Shown: positions 56,472 to 64,000 of the stretch, piece after piece
How the letters are laid out: each line of letters starts with the position of its first letter
Numbering within the stretch: position 1 is the stretch's first letter
Source of the DNA: Sphingobium xanthum
Lineage (GTDB): Bacteria; Pseudomonadota; Alphaproteobacteria; Sphingomonadales; Sphingomonadaceae
DNA: 64,000 nucleotides
Reading direction: 5' to 3'
Assembly (NCBI RefSeq): GCF_019737615.1
Contig: NZ_JAHKKS010000003.1
Location: forward strand, 410,001 to 474,000
Position numbers and translations under genes: made by a program
The notes under the pieces: model-generated
Told to the model about the DNA's origin: nothing
What the model saw: the letters and a program-made list of their open reading frames with translations, nothing else
Database searches by the model: none

Positions 56472-57232
56472 GCGTCGAGGTCCTGCGCGCCGGGCCGCTC
56501 GAAGGCGTGCCGCATGGCTTTCTCGGACGGCGCGGCGGCGTCTCGACCGGCATCCACGCCGGCCTCAATGTCGGTCTCGGCTCCGAGGACGAGCAGGAGG
56601 CCGTGCTGCGTAATCGCGATCTCGCCCGCGATGCCGTCCTGCCCGGCTCGACTCTCGTCACGGTGCATCAGGTCCATTCGGCCGACGTTATCCGCGTCAA
56701 CGCGGCGATCCCGCTCGACGAGCGCCCCAAGGCGGACGCCATGGTCACCGACCGGCCGGGCCTTCTGCTCGGCGTGCTGGCCGCCGATTGCGTGCCGATC
56801 CTCTTCGCGGACACGGCGCACGGCGTCGTCGGCGCGGCGCATTCCGGCTGGAAAGGCGCGCTTGGCGGGGTCGGCGAAGCGACGATCAATGCCATGACGT
56901 CACTGGGCGCAGAGCGCGGCGCGATCGCCTGCGCGATCGGCCCATGCATCGGCCGGGCAAGCTATGAAGTCAGCCACGGCTTTGAGCGCCCATTCCTGGA
57001 GCGCAATCCCGAGGATGCACGCTTCTTCTCGGATGGGCGCCCCGGTCACTTCCAGTTCGACATCGCCGGCTATGTCGCCGCGCGCCTCGCCGCGGCAGGT
57101 GTCGGCACGATCACGATGCTCGACGAGGACACCTACAACCAGCCCGACCGCTTCTACAGCTATCGCCGCGCCTGCCATCAGGGCGAGCCGGGCTATGGCC
57201 GGCAGATCTCGCTTATCGGCCTGCCCGGCTGA
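56468..57232 (+). CDS. pgeF: PgeF (YfiH/laccase-domain) peptidoglycan-editing protein
   Basis: A 254-residue protein of the multicopper-oxidase-like DUF152 family, now linked to removal of misincorporated amino acids from UDP-MurNAc precursors. Metal-site motifs are VTVHQVHSADV, VLAADCVPILF and AAHSGWKGALGG, and the C-terminal FYSYRRACHQGEPGYGRQ fits. The ATG overlaps the preceding stop. It is in a row with lgt and a MidA-like gene. Confidence 0.92.
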   Translation: MSVEVLRAGPLEGVPHGFLGRRGGVSTGIHAGLNVGLGSEDEQEAVLRNRDLARDAVLPGSTLVTVHQVHSADVIRVNAAIPLDERPKADAMVTDRPGLLLGVLAADCVPILFADTAHGVVGAAHSGWKGALGGVGEATINAMTSLGAERGAIACAIGPCIGRASYEVSHGFERPFLERNPEDARFFSDGRPGHFQFDIAGYVAARLAAAGVGTITMLDEDTYNQPDRFYSYRRACHQGEPGYGRQISLIGLPG

Positions 57233-57255
57233 CCCTCAGTCGCGCCGCGCAACTT

Positions 57256-57933
57256 TCACCAGTCGAGGACCGGCCAGCCGCGCTCGGCCGCCAGGGCGCG
57301 AAGCGGCCCATGCGGATTGGCCGCGTGGCCCTCGTCCGCAAAGTCGAGCATCGGCGCATCGGTGACATGATCGCTATAGGCGCGGACAAAGGCCTGTGCC
57401 CGATCGATGCCCTGCGCCGCCATCCAGGCCCGGATCATCCGCAGCTTGGCGACATCGTAGCAATTCTCGCCGGCAATCCTGGCGCGGACATAATCCATGC
57501 CCTGCGTGAAATGATCGGTGGCGATGACATGATCGAAACCGAGCCGCCGCGCGATCGGCTCGACATAGAGCCGGTACGAGGCTGAAGCGATCATGAGCTG
57601 ACAGCCATCGGCGCGATCCTGCGCGATCTGGGCCAGCGCGCCCGCCCGGATGTTGCCCGTGACGACCTTGTCCGCATAGGCCTCGACCGCCGGCAGGATT
57701 CGCGCCCGGCTCACGCGCCGGCCCATCAGCAATGCCTGATTGAGCTCCTTGGCGCGCCTGCGATCCACGAAGCGCAGCACATAGCCGAGCATCACCAACC
57801 CGACGACCGGCAGCAGGATCAGCCGCCACGGAGCGATAGAAACCGCCATATGCACGAGAAAAGCCGCATAGGTGCCCCGCACGGTGATCGTGCGATCCAT
57901 GTCGTAAATGGCGATGCGCGGCCCCGTCTGCAT
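57256..57933 (-). CDS. HAD-IB family membrane-associated phosphatase
   Basis: A 225-residue HAD hydrolase: motif I YDMDRTITVRGT near residue 9, motif II Ser in LMIASASYRLYVE, motif IV YSDHVTDAPML. A hydrophobic helix near 30-55 (WRLILLPVVGLVMLGYVL) sits in the cap. This build fits HAD-IB phosphatases, including PgpC-type phosphatidylglycerophosphatases. Next to the lipid-transport operon and near lgt, a lipid phosphate substrate is a guess. The start at 57933 fits; it is divergent from mlaE. Confidence 0.87.
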   Translation of the reverse strand: MQTGPRIAIYDMDRTITVRGTYAAFLVHMAVSIAPWRLILLPVVGLVMLGYVLRFVDRRRAKELNQALLMGRRVSRARILPAVEAYADKVVTGNIRAGALAQIAQDRADGCQLMIASASYRLYVEPIARRLGFDHVIATDHFTQGMDYVRARIAGENCYDVAKLRMIRAWMAAQGIDRAQAFVRAYSDHVTDAPMLDFADEGHAANPHGPLRALAAERGWPVLDW

Positions 57934-58015
57934 CCATCCCCCGCTTCTAGCGTTGTGGGCGCATGGGCCAAATCGGCTTGCCGCGCAATTCAAACTGGCA
58001 CAGGGTGCGTGCAAG

Positions 58016-59122
58016 ATGACGCAGGCCGCCGACCTCATCGAACGTGACGACGCGACGGGGCGGACAGTCATCCTGTCCGGCAACCTGTCGCTCGCGCATC
58101 TTGGCGACCTGCCGCAGCGCATCGACGCGATCGACAGCGCCGCCAGCATCGACCTTGCCGGCATCGATCATATCGACACGATCGGTGCATGGATCGTCCA
58201 CCGGCTCGCTGCCCGCACGCAGGCGCAAGTCGTCGGAGCGAACGAGGATGCCAACCGCTTGCTCGACGTCGTGGCTCGAAACGACCAGGCCATCGACACC
58301 CGCCCGCAACCGCTCCATCCGATCAGCCGCGTGCTCGATCAGATCGGCGCCGCCACGAAGCTCTCCGGCACGACGCTCATCGGCATGCTGGGCTTCCTCG
58401 GCGCGACGGTCATCAGCCTCGGCCATCTCATCCGGCACCCCGGATCCATCCGCATCAATGCCATCGTCCAGCGGCTCGAAGTGGTCGGCGTCTCGGCGCT
58501 CGGCATCATCGGCCTGATGAGCTTCCTTGTCGGCATCGTCATCGCGCAGCAGGGTTCGGTGCAGCTCCAGCAGTTCGGCATGGAAGTGCTGACGGTCAAC
58601 CTGGTCGGCCGCCTGACGTTCCGCGAGCTCGGCGTGCTGATGACCGCGATCATGGTCGCCGGCCGCTCCGGCTCCGCCTTCGCCGCCCAGCTCGGCACGA
58701 TGCAGCTCAACGAGGAAGTGGATGCGATGCGCACGATCGGCGTGCAGCCGATGGAAGCGCTGGTCATGCCGCGCATCTTGGCCGCCGTCATCATGATGCC
58801 GCTGCTGGGCTTTTATGCCTCGATCGTCGCCATCATCGGCGGCGGCTTCCTCTGTGCCGTCAGTCTCGACATTCCGCCCGTCACCTTCGTCCAGCGACTG
58901 CGCGAAGTGGTGCCGATCACCGATCTTTACGTCGGTCTTGTCAAGGCACCGGTCTTCGGCCTCATCATCGGCATTTCGGGATGCTTCCAGGGTCTGCAGG
59001 TCCGTGGCAATGCCGAGGAAGTCGGTCTGCGCACGACCGCCGCGGTGGTGCAGGCGATCTTTCTCGTCATCGTGATCGATGCGATCTTTGCGGTGTTCTT
59101 CACATGGATTGGGTGGACATGA
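58016..59122 (+). CDS. mlaE: Lipid ABC transporter permease MlaE with N-terminal STAS domain
   Basis: A 368-residue permease of the maintenance-of-lipid-asymmetry type. Residues 1-100 are a STAS domain (IDLAGIDHIDTIGAWIVHRL) like MlaB; the rest is the MlaE permease (GMEVLTVNLVGRLTFRELG, TAIMVAGRSGSAFAAQLGTM, EVDAMRTIGVQPMEALVMPR). So MlaB and MlaE are fused. The ATG at 58016 is chosen at the end of the divergent gap. Its stop overlaps the mlaF start. Confidence 0.94.
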   Translation: MTQAADLIERDDATGRTVILSGNLSLAHLGDLPQRIDAIDSAASIDLAGIDHIDTIGAWIVHRLAARTQAQVVGANEDANRLLDVVARNDQAIDTRPQPLHPISRVLDQIGAATKLSGTTLIGMLGFLGATVISLGHLIRHPGSIRINAIVQRLEVVGVSALGIIGLMSFLVGIVIAQQGSVQLQQFGMEVLTVNLVGRLTFRELGVLMTAIMVAGRSGSAFAAQLGTMQLNEEVDAMRTIGVQPMEALVMPRILAAVIMMPLLGFYASIVAIIGGGFLCAVSLDIPPVTFVQRLREVVPITDLYVGLVKAPVFGLIIGISGCFQGLQVRGNAEEVGLRTTAAVVQAIFLVIVIDAIFAVFFTWIGWT

Positions 59123-59928
59123 CGGGCAGCGAGGCGCCGCCCGTCATCACGATCCGCGGGCTCGTGAACCGGTTTGGCGAGCAGACCATTCATGACGGTC
59201 TCGACCTCGATGTCTATCGCGGCGAGATATTGGGCGTCGTGGGCGGCTCGGGCACCGGCAAATCGGTGCTGATGCGCTCGATCATCGGCCTCCAGCAACC
59301 CCAGGCCGGTTCGATCACCGTATTCGATCAGTCGATGCTGGACGCGGAGCCGGGTGATCCGGACCTGCTCGCCGTCCAGAAGCGCTGGGGCATCCTCTTT
59401 CAGAACGGCGCGCTGTTCTCAACGCTGACCGTGTCCGAGAATGTCCAGGTGCCGTTGCGCGAATATTATCCGGACATGCCCGCGCACCTGCGCGAGGAAA
59501 TCGCTTCCTACAAGATCCTGATGACCGGCCTGCCCGACAATGCCGGGCCGAAATACCCCTCCGAACTGTCCGGCGGCATGAAGAAGCGTGCCGGCCTGGC
59601 GCGCGCGCTGGCGCTCGACCCGGCGCTGCTCTTCCTCGACGAGCCGACCGCCGGCCTCGACCCGATCGGCGCGGCCGCTTTCGATGAGCAGACGCGCGAG
59701 CTGCAGCAGACGCTCGGCCTCACCGTCTTCCTCATCACGCACGATCTCGACACGCTCCACGCCATTTGCGACCGTGTCGCCGTGCTGGCCGACAGGAAGG
59801 TGATCGCAGTCGGCACGATCGAGGAGCTGCTCGCTCTCGATCACCCGTGGATCCAGGAATATTTCAACGGTCCGCGCGGGCGCATGCTGCATGGCCACGC
59901 TGCGTCGGCGGGCAAGGCACCGGCATGA
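59119..59928 (+). CDS. mlaF: Lipid ABC transporter ATPase MlaF
   Basis: A 269-residue ATPase with Walker A GGSGTGKSV near 41-49, signature LSGGMKKRAGLARAL, Walker B ALLFLDEPTAGLDP and switch His in ITHDLDTLHA. The tail GPRGRMLHGHAASAG is as in MlaF homologues. It powers lipid movement between the membranes through the MlaD hexamer. The ATG at 59119 overlaps the mlaE stop; an ATG at 59104 is also in frame. Confidence 0.95.
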   Translation: MTGSEAPPVITIRGLVNRFGEQTIHDGLDLDVYRGEILGVVGGSGTGKSVLMRSIIGLQQPQAGSITVFDQSMLDAEPGDPDLLAVQKRWGILFQNGALFSTLTVSENVQVPLREYYPDMPAHLREEIASYKILMTGLPDNAGPKYPSELSGGMKKRAGLARALALDPALLFLDEPTAGLDPIGAAAFDEQTRELQQTLGLTVFLITHDLDTLHAICDRVAVLADRKVIAVGTIEELLALDHPWIQEYFNGPRGRMLHGHAASAGKAPA

Positions 59929-59999
59929 GGTGCAGTCGGGAAACGTGGACAGGCTGGAACCAGCCCGCCATAAACGGGTTTCGGGGGTGCAGGGGATAG

Positions 60000-60962
60000 A
60001 TGGAAACACGTTCCAACAATGTGTTCGTAGGCGCGGTCGTCCTCTTGCTGCTGGCGGTGACCATCGGTGCTGCCTTCTGGTTTTCGCGCGTCGGTGAAGG
60101 CGACAAGCGCGAATATGACATCTTCTTCAAGACCTCGGTCAGCGGCCTGGCCAAGGGATCGGCCGTCACCTATTCGGGCGTGCCTTCGGGCCAGGTCCAG
60201 TCGATCGAGCTATGGCGCAAGGACCCCGAATTCGTGCGCGTGCGCATCGTGGTCGAGCGCGAAACGCCGGTCCTGCAGGGAACGACCGCCACGATCAACG
60301 GCGTTGGCTTCACCGGTGTGTCCGAAATCCAGCTCGACGGCGCCGTGCGCGGCGCACCGCCCATTGCCTGCCCCGACGAGAACGCCGACGCGGTCTGCCC
60401 CGAAGGCGTGCCCGTCATCCCCACGAAGCCCGGCGCCCTCGGCGAGCTGTTGAGCAATGCGCCGCAATTGCTCGAGCGCCTGACCACGCTCACCGAGCGG
60501 CTGACCGAACTGCTCGATGACGACAATCAGCGCAACATTTCGGGCATCCTCGACAATGTGAACCGCCTTTCGCGCGATCTCGCCGCGCGCGGTCCGGAGC
60601 TTGCCGCGACGATCGTGCAGGCGCGGGTCACGCTGGAAAGCGCCTCCAAGGCGGCCGATGCTCTGGCCCAGGCGGCCAACAGCACCAACGAGCTGGTCAA
60701 CAGCGAGGGCAAGCCGCTGATCGCCGACCTGCGCCAGACCATCCGCTCGGCGAAGACGACTCTCGACAGCCTGGACACCACGCTCAAGGATGCGAAGCCG
60801 GGCGTCGAGACCTTCACGCGCGACACGATGCCGCAGATCGGCCTGCTCGTCCGCGACCTTCGCCAGATGTCTCGCGCGATCCTCGCCGTGACCGAGAAGA
60901 TCGACCAGCAGGGCGCGAGTGGGCTCATCGGATCGCCAGCACTGCCGGACTACAAGCCATGA
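60000..60962 (+). CDS. mlaD: MCE-domain lipid-transport protein MlaD
   Basis: A 320-residue periplasmic substrate-binding ring protein anchored by an N-terminal helix (VFVGAVVLLLLAVTIGAAFW). The MCE domain follows (YDIFFKTSVSGLAKGSAVTY; GFTGVSEIQLDGA), then long helices (about 165-300). It begins 71 bp after mlaF. The C-terminal helices are longer than in E. coli MlaD, as in PqiB/YebT-like or other alphaproteobacterial MCE proteins. Confidence 0.93.
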   Translation: METRSNNVFVGAVVLLLLAVTIGAAFWFSRVGEGDKREYDIFFKTSVSGLAKGSAVTYSGVPSGQVQSIELWRKDPEFVRVRIVVERETPVLQGTTATINGVGFTGVSEIQLDGAVRGAPPIACPDENADAVCPEGVPVIPTKPGALGELLSNAPQLLERLTTLTERLTELLDDDNQRNISGILDNVNRLSRDLAARGPELAATIVQARVTLESASKAADALAQAANSTNELVNSEGKPLIADLRQTIRSAKTTLDSLDTTLKDAKPGVETFTRDTMPQIGLLVRDLRQMSRAILAVTEKIDQQGASGLIGSPALPDYKP

Positions 60963-61597
60963 GGAAAAGCCAAACCATGGGCCAGCATGCTGTCCGCCGC
61001 ATCATCCCTTGCCTGGGCCTCGCCGCCGTGATTGTCACGCTCCCCGCCTGCGTGCGGATTGGCGCCAAACCTCCGGAGCGGCTGCTGACCATATCAAGCG
61101 CGGCGCCGGCGCCGGCCGGCGAAATGCTTTCCGGCACCACGGGCGACGCGCTGTTCGTCGACATGCCGGTCGTGCCGCGCGCGATCGCGACGCTGCGTGT
61201 CGCCGTGCGGGACAGCAACAACAGCTTTGCCTATGTGAAGGACGCGCTCTGGGCGGATACGCCGGGCCGCCAGTTCCAGGGCGTGCTCGCCGAGACGATC
61301 CGCACGCGCGCCGGCCGCCTCGTGCTCGATCCGGGCCAGTATCTCGCACGTCGGGGCCAGATGCTGGAAGGCAATCTTCTTGAGTTCGGCATCGATGCAA
61401 TCAATCGCCGCGCCGTCGTCACTTACGACGCCAGCCTCATGTCGATGGACGGCCAGAGCGTGAAGCGGCAGCGCTTCTCCGCCAGCGTGCCGGTCGCCAC
61501 GATCGACGCGGAGAGCGTCGCCCCGGCGATCAGCAAGGCGGCCAATCAGGTCGCCGAGAGCGTGGCGGACTGGGTCAAGGCTCAATCCGCCGGCTGA
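60959..61597 (+). CDS. ABC transporter auxiliary lipoprotein
   Basis: A 212-residue lipoprotein with signal and lipobox (LAAVIVTLPAC). The mature domain matches the PqiC/ABC-type transport auxiliary component type (FVDMPVVPRAIATLRVAVRD; YVKDALWADTPGRQFQGVL). It probably sits at the outer membrane and completes the MlaEFD transport bridge. The ATG overlaps the mlaD stop (ATGA); a second ATG lies six codons in. Its stop is three bases from the convergent pepN stop, with no terminator in between. Confidence 0.88.
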   Translation: MRKSQTMGQHAVRRIIPCLGLAAVIVTLPACVRIGAKPPERLLTISSAAPAPAGEMLSGTTGDALFVDMPVVPRAIATLRVAVRDSNNSFAYVKDALWADTPGRQFQGVLAETIRTRAGRLVLDPGQYLARRGQMLEGNLLEFGIDAINRRAVVTYDASLMSMDGQSVKRQRFSASVPVATIDAESVAPAISKAANQVAESVADWVKAQSAG

Positions 61598-61600
61598 CCT

Positions 61601-64000
61601 TCAGGCCAAGCTCTTGCTGGCCTGCTCGAGCACGTCCTTCGAGAGGTTCGGCGTGACGGCGATCCGCTCCAGCTCCGCGCGCATCAGGGCGCCGCGCGCC
61701 GCATCAAACCGGCGCCAGCGGCCGAGCGGCGGCACCAGCCGCGCCGCGGTCTGCGGATTGAGCTTGTCGAGCGCGATGATCGTGTCCGCGACCATGCGAT
61801 AGCCCTTCCCGTCCTTGCGGTTGAACGCCCACTGATTGGCCGAGAAGGCGCCGAACAGTGCGCGCGCCCGGTTGGGATTGGTCAGGGTGAAGTCGGGATG
61901 CTGCTCCAGCGCCTCGACGATCTCGACCGTCTCGGGATGGAAAGCCAGCGCCTGCGTCTGGAACCATTTGTCGATGACCAGCGCATTGCCGGCATAGCGA
62001 TCGTAGAACTTGCCGAGCGCCTGCGCCCGTTCGTCGCTCGCGCCGCTTGCCAGGATCGCCAGCGCCGCCTGCCGCTCCGTCATATTGTCGGCGCGGTCAT
62101 ACTGGTCGAACGCGAGCGCGGCGCCATCCGGTGCGCCGGACGCCACGATATAATTGAGCGCGACCGTGCGCAGCTTGCGCGCTTCCCGCGCATCGGCCGA
62201 CAATGAGAAGCCATTGCGCGCGCACTCGGCATGCACCGTGCGCCAGTCGCTCTCCAGGGCCTGGCCGATCGCCTGTTGCAGCGAATCGCGGGCAGCGTGG
62301 ATGGCATCGGGATCGACGATCTGCATCTGGTCGCCAAGATAGGCTTCACTCGGCAGACGCACGGCTTCGGCGACGAAGGCCCGGTCCAGCGACGGATCGG
62401 CAATCGTGCGGCGGATCGAGTCGATGATGACATCGCTCTCCAGCGGCCCGCCGGCGATATGGCCGAGCAGCCCGTTGATCATGAGCTGCTGCATCGCCTC
62501 GTAACGGCTGAACGGATCGTCGTCCCGCGCCGCCAGGAAGGCCAGTTCCTCCGCGCTTTGCTCGGCCTCGACGATGATCGGCGCTGCAAAGCTGCGGTTG
62601 ATCGACAGGACCGGCGCTTGCGTGAAGCCCTCCTTGCGCAGTTCGGCCTGCTGATGCTCCAGCAGGAAGACCTCTTCACCGTGATGCGTCCCGGTCGCGG
62701 GATCGAACAGGGCGAATTTGAGCGGGATTGCCATCGGCGCCTTGTCGTCCTGGCCCGGCGTCGCGGGGACCGTCTGGCGGATCGCGATGGTCACACTACC
62801 CGTCGCCGGATCATAGTTCGGCCGCGCGGTGACGCGCGGGGTGCCGGCCTGGCTGTACCAGAGGCGGAACTGGGCGAGATCGATCCCGCCGCCTTCCTCC
62901 ATGGCCTTCACGAAATCCTCGCAGGTGACGGCCTGCCCATCATGCCGATCGAAATAGAGATCCGTCCCCTTGCGGAAGCGCTCCGGCCCGAGCAGCAGCG
63001 CCATCATGCGGATCAGCTCGGCGCCCTTGTTATAGACCGTCGCCGTGTAGAAGTTGCTGATCTCCATATAAGATTCCGGGCGCACCGGATGCGCGAGCGG
63101 ACCGCCATCCTCCTGGAACTGCGCGGCGCGCAGCACGCGGACATCCTCGATGCGCTTGACCGCGCGCGAGCCCATGTCCGCCGAGAATTCCTGATCGCGA
63201 TAGACGGTGAAGCCCTCTTTCAGCGAGAGCTGGAACCAGTCGCGGCAGGTGACCCGGTCACCCGACCAATTGTGGAAATATTCGTGCGCCACGACGCTCT
63301 CGATCGCGTCATAGTCCGGGTCCGTCGCCGTTTCCGGATCGGCGAGGATGTAGCGCGAGTTGAAGATGTTGAGGCCCTTATTCTCCATCGCGCCGAAATT
63401 GAAATCGGCCACGGCGACGATGTTGAACACGTCGAGATCATATTCGCGGCCATAGGCCTTTTCGTCCCAGGCCATGCTGTTCTTGAGCGCGGTCATGGCA
63501 TGGCCGGTGCGCGGCAGGTCGCTCTCCGCAACCCAGATGCCGAGCTTGACCTCACGGCCGCTCATCGTCGTGAAGCTGTCCGCATTGCAGGCAAGGTTAC
63601 CCGCGACCAGGGCGAACAGATAGCTGGGCTTGGGGAACGGATCGACCCAGCGCGCCCAATGCGTGCCGTCAGCGCCCTCGCCCTGCTCGACGGGATCGCC
63701 GTTAGCGAGCAGCACGGGATAGGCGGCCTTGTCGGCGCGCATCGTCACGTCGAAGCGCGAGAGCACATCCGGCCGGTCCGGGAAGAAGGTGATGCGGCGG
63801 AAGCCCTCGGGCTCGCATTGCGTGCAGAGCAGGCCGCCCGAGGCATAGAGGCCCATGAGCTGCGTGTTGGCGGCAGGCGCGATCTCGACTTCGGTCTCGA
63901 CGACATGCGTATTGCCGGCGAGCGCGACGATCAGCACGCCGTCATCGAGGCGCCAGTCGCCTTCGGCAAGCGGCTGGCCATCGACCACCACGGCAAGCGG
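61601..64000 (-). CDS. pepN: Aminopeptidase N (5' end missing at window edge)
   Basis: M1-family zinc aminopeptidase. The visible 799 codons hold the exopeptidase motif FGAMENKGLN, the zinc site HEYFHNWSGDRV with the downstream Glu in SLKEGFTVYRDQEF, and the Tyr-type transition-state region. The C-terminal helical domain ends ALERIAVTPNLS-like. E. coli PepN has 870 residues, so roughly the first 60-80 residues lie beyond 64000. It is the broad-specificity cytosolic peptidase. Confidence 0.95.
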   Translation of the reverse strand, partial: PLAVVVDGQPLAEGDWRLDDGVLIVALAGNTHVVETEVEIAPAANTQLMGLYASGGLLCTQCEPEGFRRITFFPDRPDVLSRFDVTMRADKAAYPVLLANGDPVEQGEGADGTHWARWVDPFPKPSYLFALVAGNLACNADSFTTMSGREVKLGIWVAESDLPRTGHAMTALKNSMAWDEKAYGREYDLDVFNIVAVADFNFGAMENKGLNIFNSRYILADPETATDPDYDAIESVVAHEYFHNWSGDRVTCRDWFQLSLKEGFTVYRDQEFSADMGSRAVKRIEDVRVLRAAQFQEDGGPLAHPVRPESYMEISNFYTATVYNKGAELIRMMALLLGPERFRKGTDLYFDRHDGQAVTCEDFVKAMEEGGGIDLAQFRLWYSQAGTPRVTARPNYDPATGSVTIAIRQTVPATPGQDDKAPMAIPLKFALFDPATGTHHGEEVFLLEHQQAELRKEGFTQAPVLSINRSFAAPIIVEAEQSAEELAFLAARDDDPFSRYEAMQQLMINGLLGHIAGGPLESDVIIDSIRRTIADPSLDRAFVAEAVRLPSEAYLGDQMQIVDPDAIHAARDSLQQAIGQALESDWRTVHAECARNGFSLSADAREARKLRTVALNYIVASGAPDGAALAFDQYDRADNMTERQAALAILASGASDERAQALGKFYDRYAGNALVIDKWFQTQALAFHPETVEIVEALEQHPDFTLTNPNRARALFGAFSANQWAFNRKDGKGYRMVADTIIALDKLNPQTAARLVPPLGRWRRFDAARGALMRAELERIAVTPNLSKDVLEQASKSLA

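Noticed and set aside
1..64000. CRISPR arrays, tRNA or rRNA genes, prophage
   Set aside because: No regularly spaced direct repeats, no T-arm/anticodon patterns that close into a cloverleaf, and no phage structural genes were seen.

Overview
The window reads as chromosomal housekeeping DNA of a GC-rich alphaproteobacterium, most likely a sphingomonad (Sphingomonadales). Reasons: the gene orders rsmB-rpe-heparinase-purH with a DUF1674 gene divergent from rsmB, a short second GluRS, CrtZ (carotenoid pigment), TorF-type and DUF6152 proteins, an MlaE permease with a built-in STAS domain, and dispersed palindromes with CCGTTCG...CGAACGG ends. No rRNA, tRNA, CRISPR array, prophage or complete IS is visible. 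Genus cannot be fixed by eye.

Layout. 1-5 kb: prs, nadE, a secreted protein and a GluRS paralogue. 5-11.5 kb: a TonB-like gene behind a Zur-like operator, a small membrane protein, then a riboflavin cluster (ribD, ribE, YdeI-family gene, ribBX, an EamA transporter, ribH). 11.5-16 kb: TetR plus a secreted protein, divergent from a Rieske oxygenase; an old yellow enzyme; a COQ9 protein. 16-19 kb: feoAB behind a Fur-like box, then ssb. 19-26 kb: DUF1674, rsmB, rpe, heparinase-like, a 53-residue small protein and purH. 26-32 kb: DUF6152, a second TonB-like protein, and a coupled trio (UGM-like flavoprotein, GtrA, GT-C membrane protein). 32-36 kb: msrB, queG, rnk, a lipoprotein, a MITE-like element, an EI24/CysZ protein and a PfkB kinase. 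36-46 kb: a minus-strand run mrp, IorB-like, hemH, phaB, RHH protein; then hflK, hflC, htrA on plus. 45-52 kb: HerA-like ATPase, queF, sseA, metC-like, TorF porin, cyclophilin, crtZ. 52-64 kb: acyl-CoA ligase, lgt, MidA-like, pgeF, a HAD phosphatase, the Mla-type lipid transport operon, and the 3' part of pepN.

The most interesting unit is the ribBX gene. Its product carries an N-terminal XRE-like helix-turn-helix in front of DHBP synthase and a GTP cyclohydrolase II-like domain that has lost its zinc cysteines. Directly upstream sits a perfect 7-bp inverted repeat (ATCACAC/GTGTGAT) with a third copy nearby, placed in the spacer and -10 region of a plausible promoter. A DMT-family (EamA) transporter, the fold of known riboflavin importers, lies in the same cluster. 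This suggests a self-regulating riboflavin enzyme in place of an FMN riboswitch, which I do not see.

Intergenic spaces hold several families of palindromic repeats, including one element with a palindromic cassette nested inside it and a 145-bp MITE-like hairpin that touches the coding ends of both flanking genes. Tight ATGA/TGATG overlaps join many gene pairs.
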